NCBI RefSeq assembly: GCF_964340395.1
Contig: NC_135559.1
Span: forward strand, 8,583,759 to 8,647,758
Length of the DNA: 64,000 nucleotides
Source of the DNA: Glandiceps talaboti
Taxonomy: Eukaryota; Hemichordata; Enteropneusta; Spengelidae
Direction of reading: 5' to 3'
Shown here one piece after another: positions 62,029 to 64,000 of the stretch. The notes beneath the pieces were generated by a model. It was not told where the DNA came from and did not search any database. It worked only from the letters and a program-made list of their open reading frames with translations. Every line of letters begins with the position of its first letter. The stretch's first letter is position 1. Made by a program: the position numbers and the translations under genes.

Positions 62029-62668
62029 ACATTGCAATACATACATACATACACACATACATACATACATACATACATACATACATACATACATACATAC
62101 ATACATACATACATACATACATACATACACTGCAATAAATACATACATACATACATACACTGCAATAAATACATACATACATACATACATACATACATAC
62201 ATACATACATACATACATACATACATACATACACTGCAATACATACATACATACATACATGCATACATACATACATACATACATACATACATACATACAT
62301 ACATACATACATACATACATACATACATACACTGCAATACATACATACATACATACATACATACATACATGCATGCATACATACATACATACATACATAC
62401 ATACATACATACATACACACACACACATACATACATACATACATACATACATACATACATACATACATACATACACTGCAATAAATACATACATACATAC
62501 ATACATACATACATACATACATACATACATACATACATACATACATACATACATACATACATACATACATACATACATACATACATACATACACTGCAAT
62601 ACATACATACATACATGCATACATACATACATACATACATACATACATACATACATACATACATACAC
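62029..62668. repeat. Long (CATA)n array with periodic TGCAATA interruptions
   Basis: About 640 bp of CATA units is broken by the heptamer TGCAATA at 62033, 62131, 62161, 62235, 62333, 62477 and 62595. The interruptions share flanks (CATACAC on the left, CATA or AATA on the right). This implies that larger blocks containing the interruption were duplicated within the array. Long open frames through it are artefacts. Confidence 0.95.
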
Positions 62669-62676
62669 AAACTCAC

Positions 62677-62826
62677 ATAGACGAGATAATTTTCTTCGCA
62701 GACTTTGATCTTGAACGTAATCGAAAGGTCGGGGTCGTACATTTTGTATTGTGTATCGTAATAGCCGGTGCCAAAAAACTGTTGAAAATTGGTGCAATCA
62801 TGATAGTAGTTGTCCGTCTGATGTCG
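62677..62826 (-). CDS. Candidate internal exon, possibly of a farnesoic-acid O-methyltransferase-like domain protein
   Basis: On the minus strand a 50-codon block runs from an acceptor (TTTACAG, ending at 62827) to a near-perfect donor, TAT|GTGAGT (donor bases 62676-62671). Both boundaries fall in phase 0. Many codons end in C or G, unlike the AT-rich surroundings. The peptide reads FGTGYYDTQYKMYDPDL, then ITFKIKVCEENYLVY. This order (Tyr-rich strand, then F-x-V/I-K-x-C) resembles the start of Methyltransf_FA (PF12248) domains, where a FKVKAC-like strand recurs. The match is from memory and weak. An alternative acceptor lies at 62873-62874, preceded by a better pyrimidine tract. The intron after the donor would contain the 0.6-kb CATA array. 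No partner exon was recognised in the window. Confidence 0.42.
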
Positions 62827-63186
62827 CTGTAAATTAAGCGGTCTCTTTTGAACACAAGTAGGAGAGATGACACTGTGCCACATAAAACGCGTGAAGTGAG
62901 AAAAATTAGGGAAAATGATGAGCTTGAATAGTACTGATAAGAACAGAAGGGGGATGGGAAACAATTGGGGTAGGACTCTGCCGAGCGAAATTGGAGACAC
63001 GTCTATAACAATGGCAGATAACGACTTCTCTTTGTCCAACAAATGGGGAGGGATGCAGGCACCGCTATCGGCCCGGAAACGGTTGCTAAGATTCCATAAC
63101 CGTTGCCATGCAACAGGCAAGCGAGGAAAAGTCGCTGAGATGAGAAATGAAATCATCCGAATCACGACCATCAACCCCCCCCCCCC

Positions 63187-63217
<31 letters not shown>

Positions 63218-64000
63218 AACTTTTGAACAGACAAAAACGTAAAAAATTCAGTCGTAAGAAATTTCGAGATGGGAAAATGCATTTAATTATTGATGAAGTG
63301 GATGATGTAGCGAGGACTAGATTGTACTAATCCAAATTATGGAATACGCCATACTAATCTTATCATGATATGTTTATTTCATGAAGCAACAAGACGTGTG
63401 CAGGGCGCGAGCGATACGAGTCTTCTGGGAAATGTGCTAGACGATTGTTTCGCCAATTAAACTGGCTCGTAATTCAAATGACACGTTCTATCTATGTTTT
63501 CCATATAAATTTTTGATGTACCATCCGGAAAAACCAAAAAAAAAACTGAGAGACGATTGAATGAATGAGTTTAGCTTGCAATCGCAAGCTTCTGCATAAT
63601 TTATCCGTCGGATTTTACAGTAGAGAGAGTCATATCCGGATGCGGGTTCAGTCGAGTTTTTAACCGGCCTAAAATGTCAAATCGCGCTCCCAGAGCGATA
63701 AGTAGTCAACAAAATATGTTATTGGTAATAGCAATGTGTTAAATCATAACTATTCATTCTGTTGACACGTTGTCTTACCTCTAAATGATCTAAGGATACG
63801 CTTAGATTAGGATATCGCATGCATTATCTTGCAATTAGCAGATCTTCATTCCGTAAAGCAGGCAAATTAAGTTTCATTCTGTTTTAGAACTGAAATTGAT
63901 TTCCCTGTGGAGCAGTTCATTATTCGATGGTGACATTTCATACGAGGCAGTTCTCTCGTATTGGCAATGTCGCCTAGCTGACGAGGCGAGGTAGAAGAGT
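62827..64000. other. No gene seen
   Basis: Unique sequence with the C12-A28 run and a near-consensus X-box at 63102-63114. It would be upstream of, or intronic to, the candidate exon on the minus strand. Confidence 0.45.
63175..63214. repeat. C12-A28 homopolymer junction
   Basis: Twelve C followed directly by twenty-eight A. Similar C- or G-runs flanked by A/T-runs recur across the window. Confidence 0.9.

Noticed and set aside
61939-62676. Open frames of 100-431 codons through the CATA array
   Set aside because: Repeat artefact; only the unique minus-strand block 62677-62826 shows coding character.

Overview
This is 64 kb of AT-rich animal genomic DNA from an invertebrate bilaterian, most likely marine. 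The evidence is one intronless SOX group B1 gene, no operon-like gene packing, long stretches without genes, and many microsatellites of the (CATA)n, (TA)n, (CA)n and (GA)n type. The SOX protein has the full bilaterian SoxB1 architecture. I cannot place the phylum from sequence alone.

The only gene I am confident of is SoxB1 (Sox2/Sox3 class) at 26707-27681 on the + strand: 324 codons in one exon. A CCAAT-rich promoter region (about 26210-26620) lies before it, and a plausible 3' UTR ends near an AATAAA at 28508. Roughly 26 kb upstream and 36 kb downstream hold no other complete gene I can recognise. This fits a developmental regulator sitting in a regulatory 'gene desert'.

Several short open segments look like single exons of other genes. 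They are judged by protein-like composition plus splice signals. The best are 62677-62826 on the - strand (phase 0/0, GTGAGT donor, resembling the start of a farnesoic-acid O-methyltransferase-like domain), 21187-21402 on the + strand (ATG start, perfect GTAAGT donor) and 4189-4368 on the - strand (possible last coding exon). All are tentative.

Repeats dominate the rest. Trinucleotide arrays lie at 1.3-1.7 kb, a 40-bp minisatellite at 1.9-2.2 kb and a diverged tandem family at 2.8-3.35 kb. A compound CATA/CA/TA array is at 8.2 kb. A ~210-bp tandem repeat, each copy carrying a G-run, is at 14.2-14.8 kb. A 128-bp tandem repeat is at 18.36-18.84 kb, a ~20-bp repeat at 19.13 kb, and a 35-bp motif family with one inverted copy at 20.0-20.55 kb. 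(GTT)n is at 43.7 kb, a very long CATA array at 45.9-46.6 kb, (GA)n at 47.1 kb and (TC)n at 55.2 kb. A ~130-bp diverged tandem repeat is at 56.8-57.5 kb, (TATG)n at 59.0 kb, and a CATA array with periodic TGCAATA interruptions at 62.0-62.7 kb.

Candidate regulatory motifs scattered around SoxB1 include a DR4 nuclear-receptor element (34296), a DR1-type cluster (18940-19013), a palindromic POU-like site (36440), an imperfect octamer/SOX arrangement (32993) and a consensus RFX X-box (60284). These are pattern matches only.
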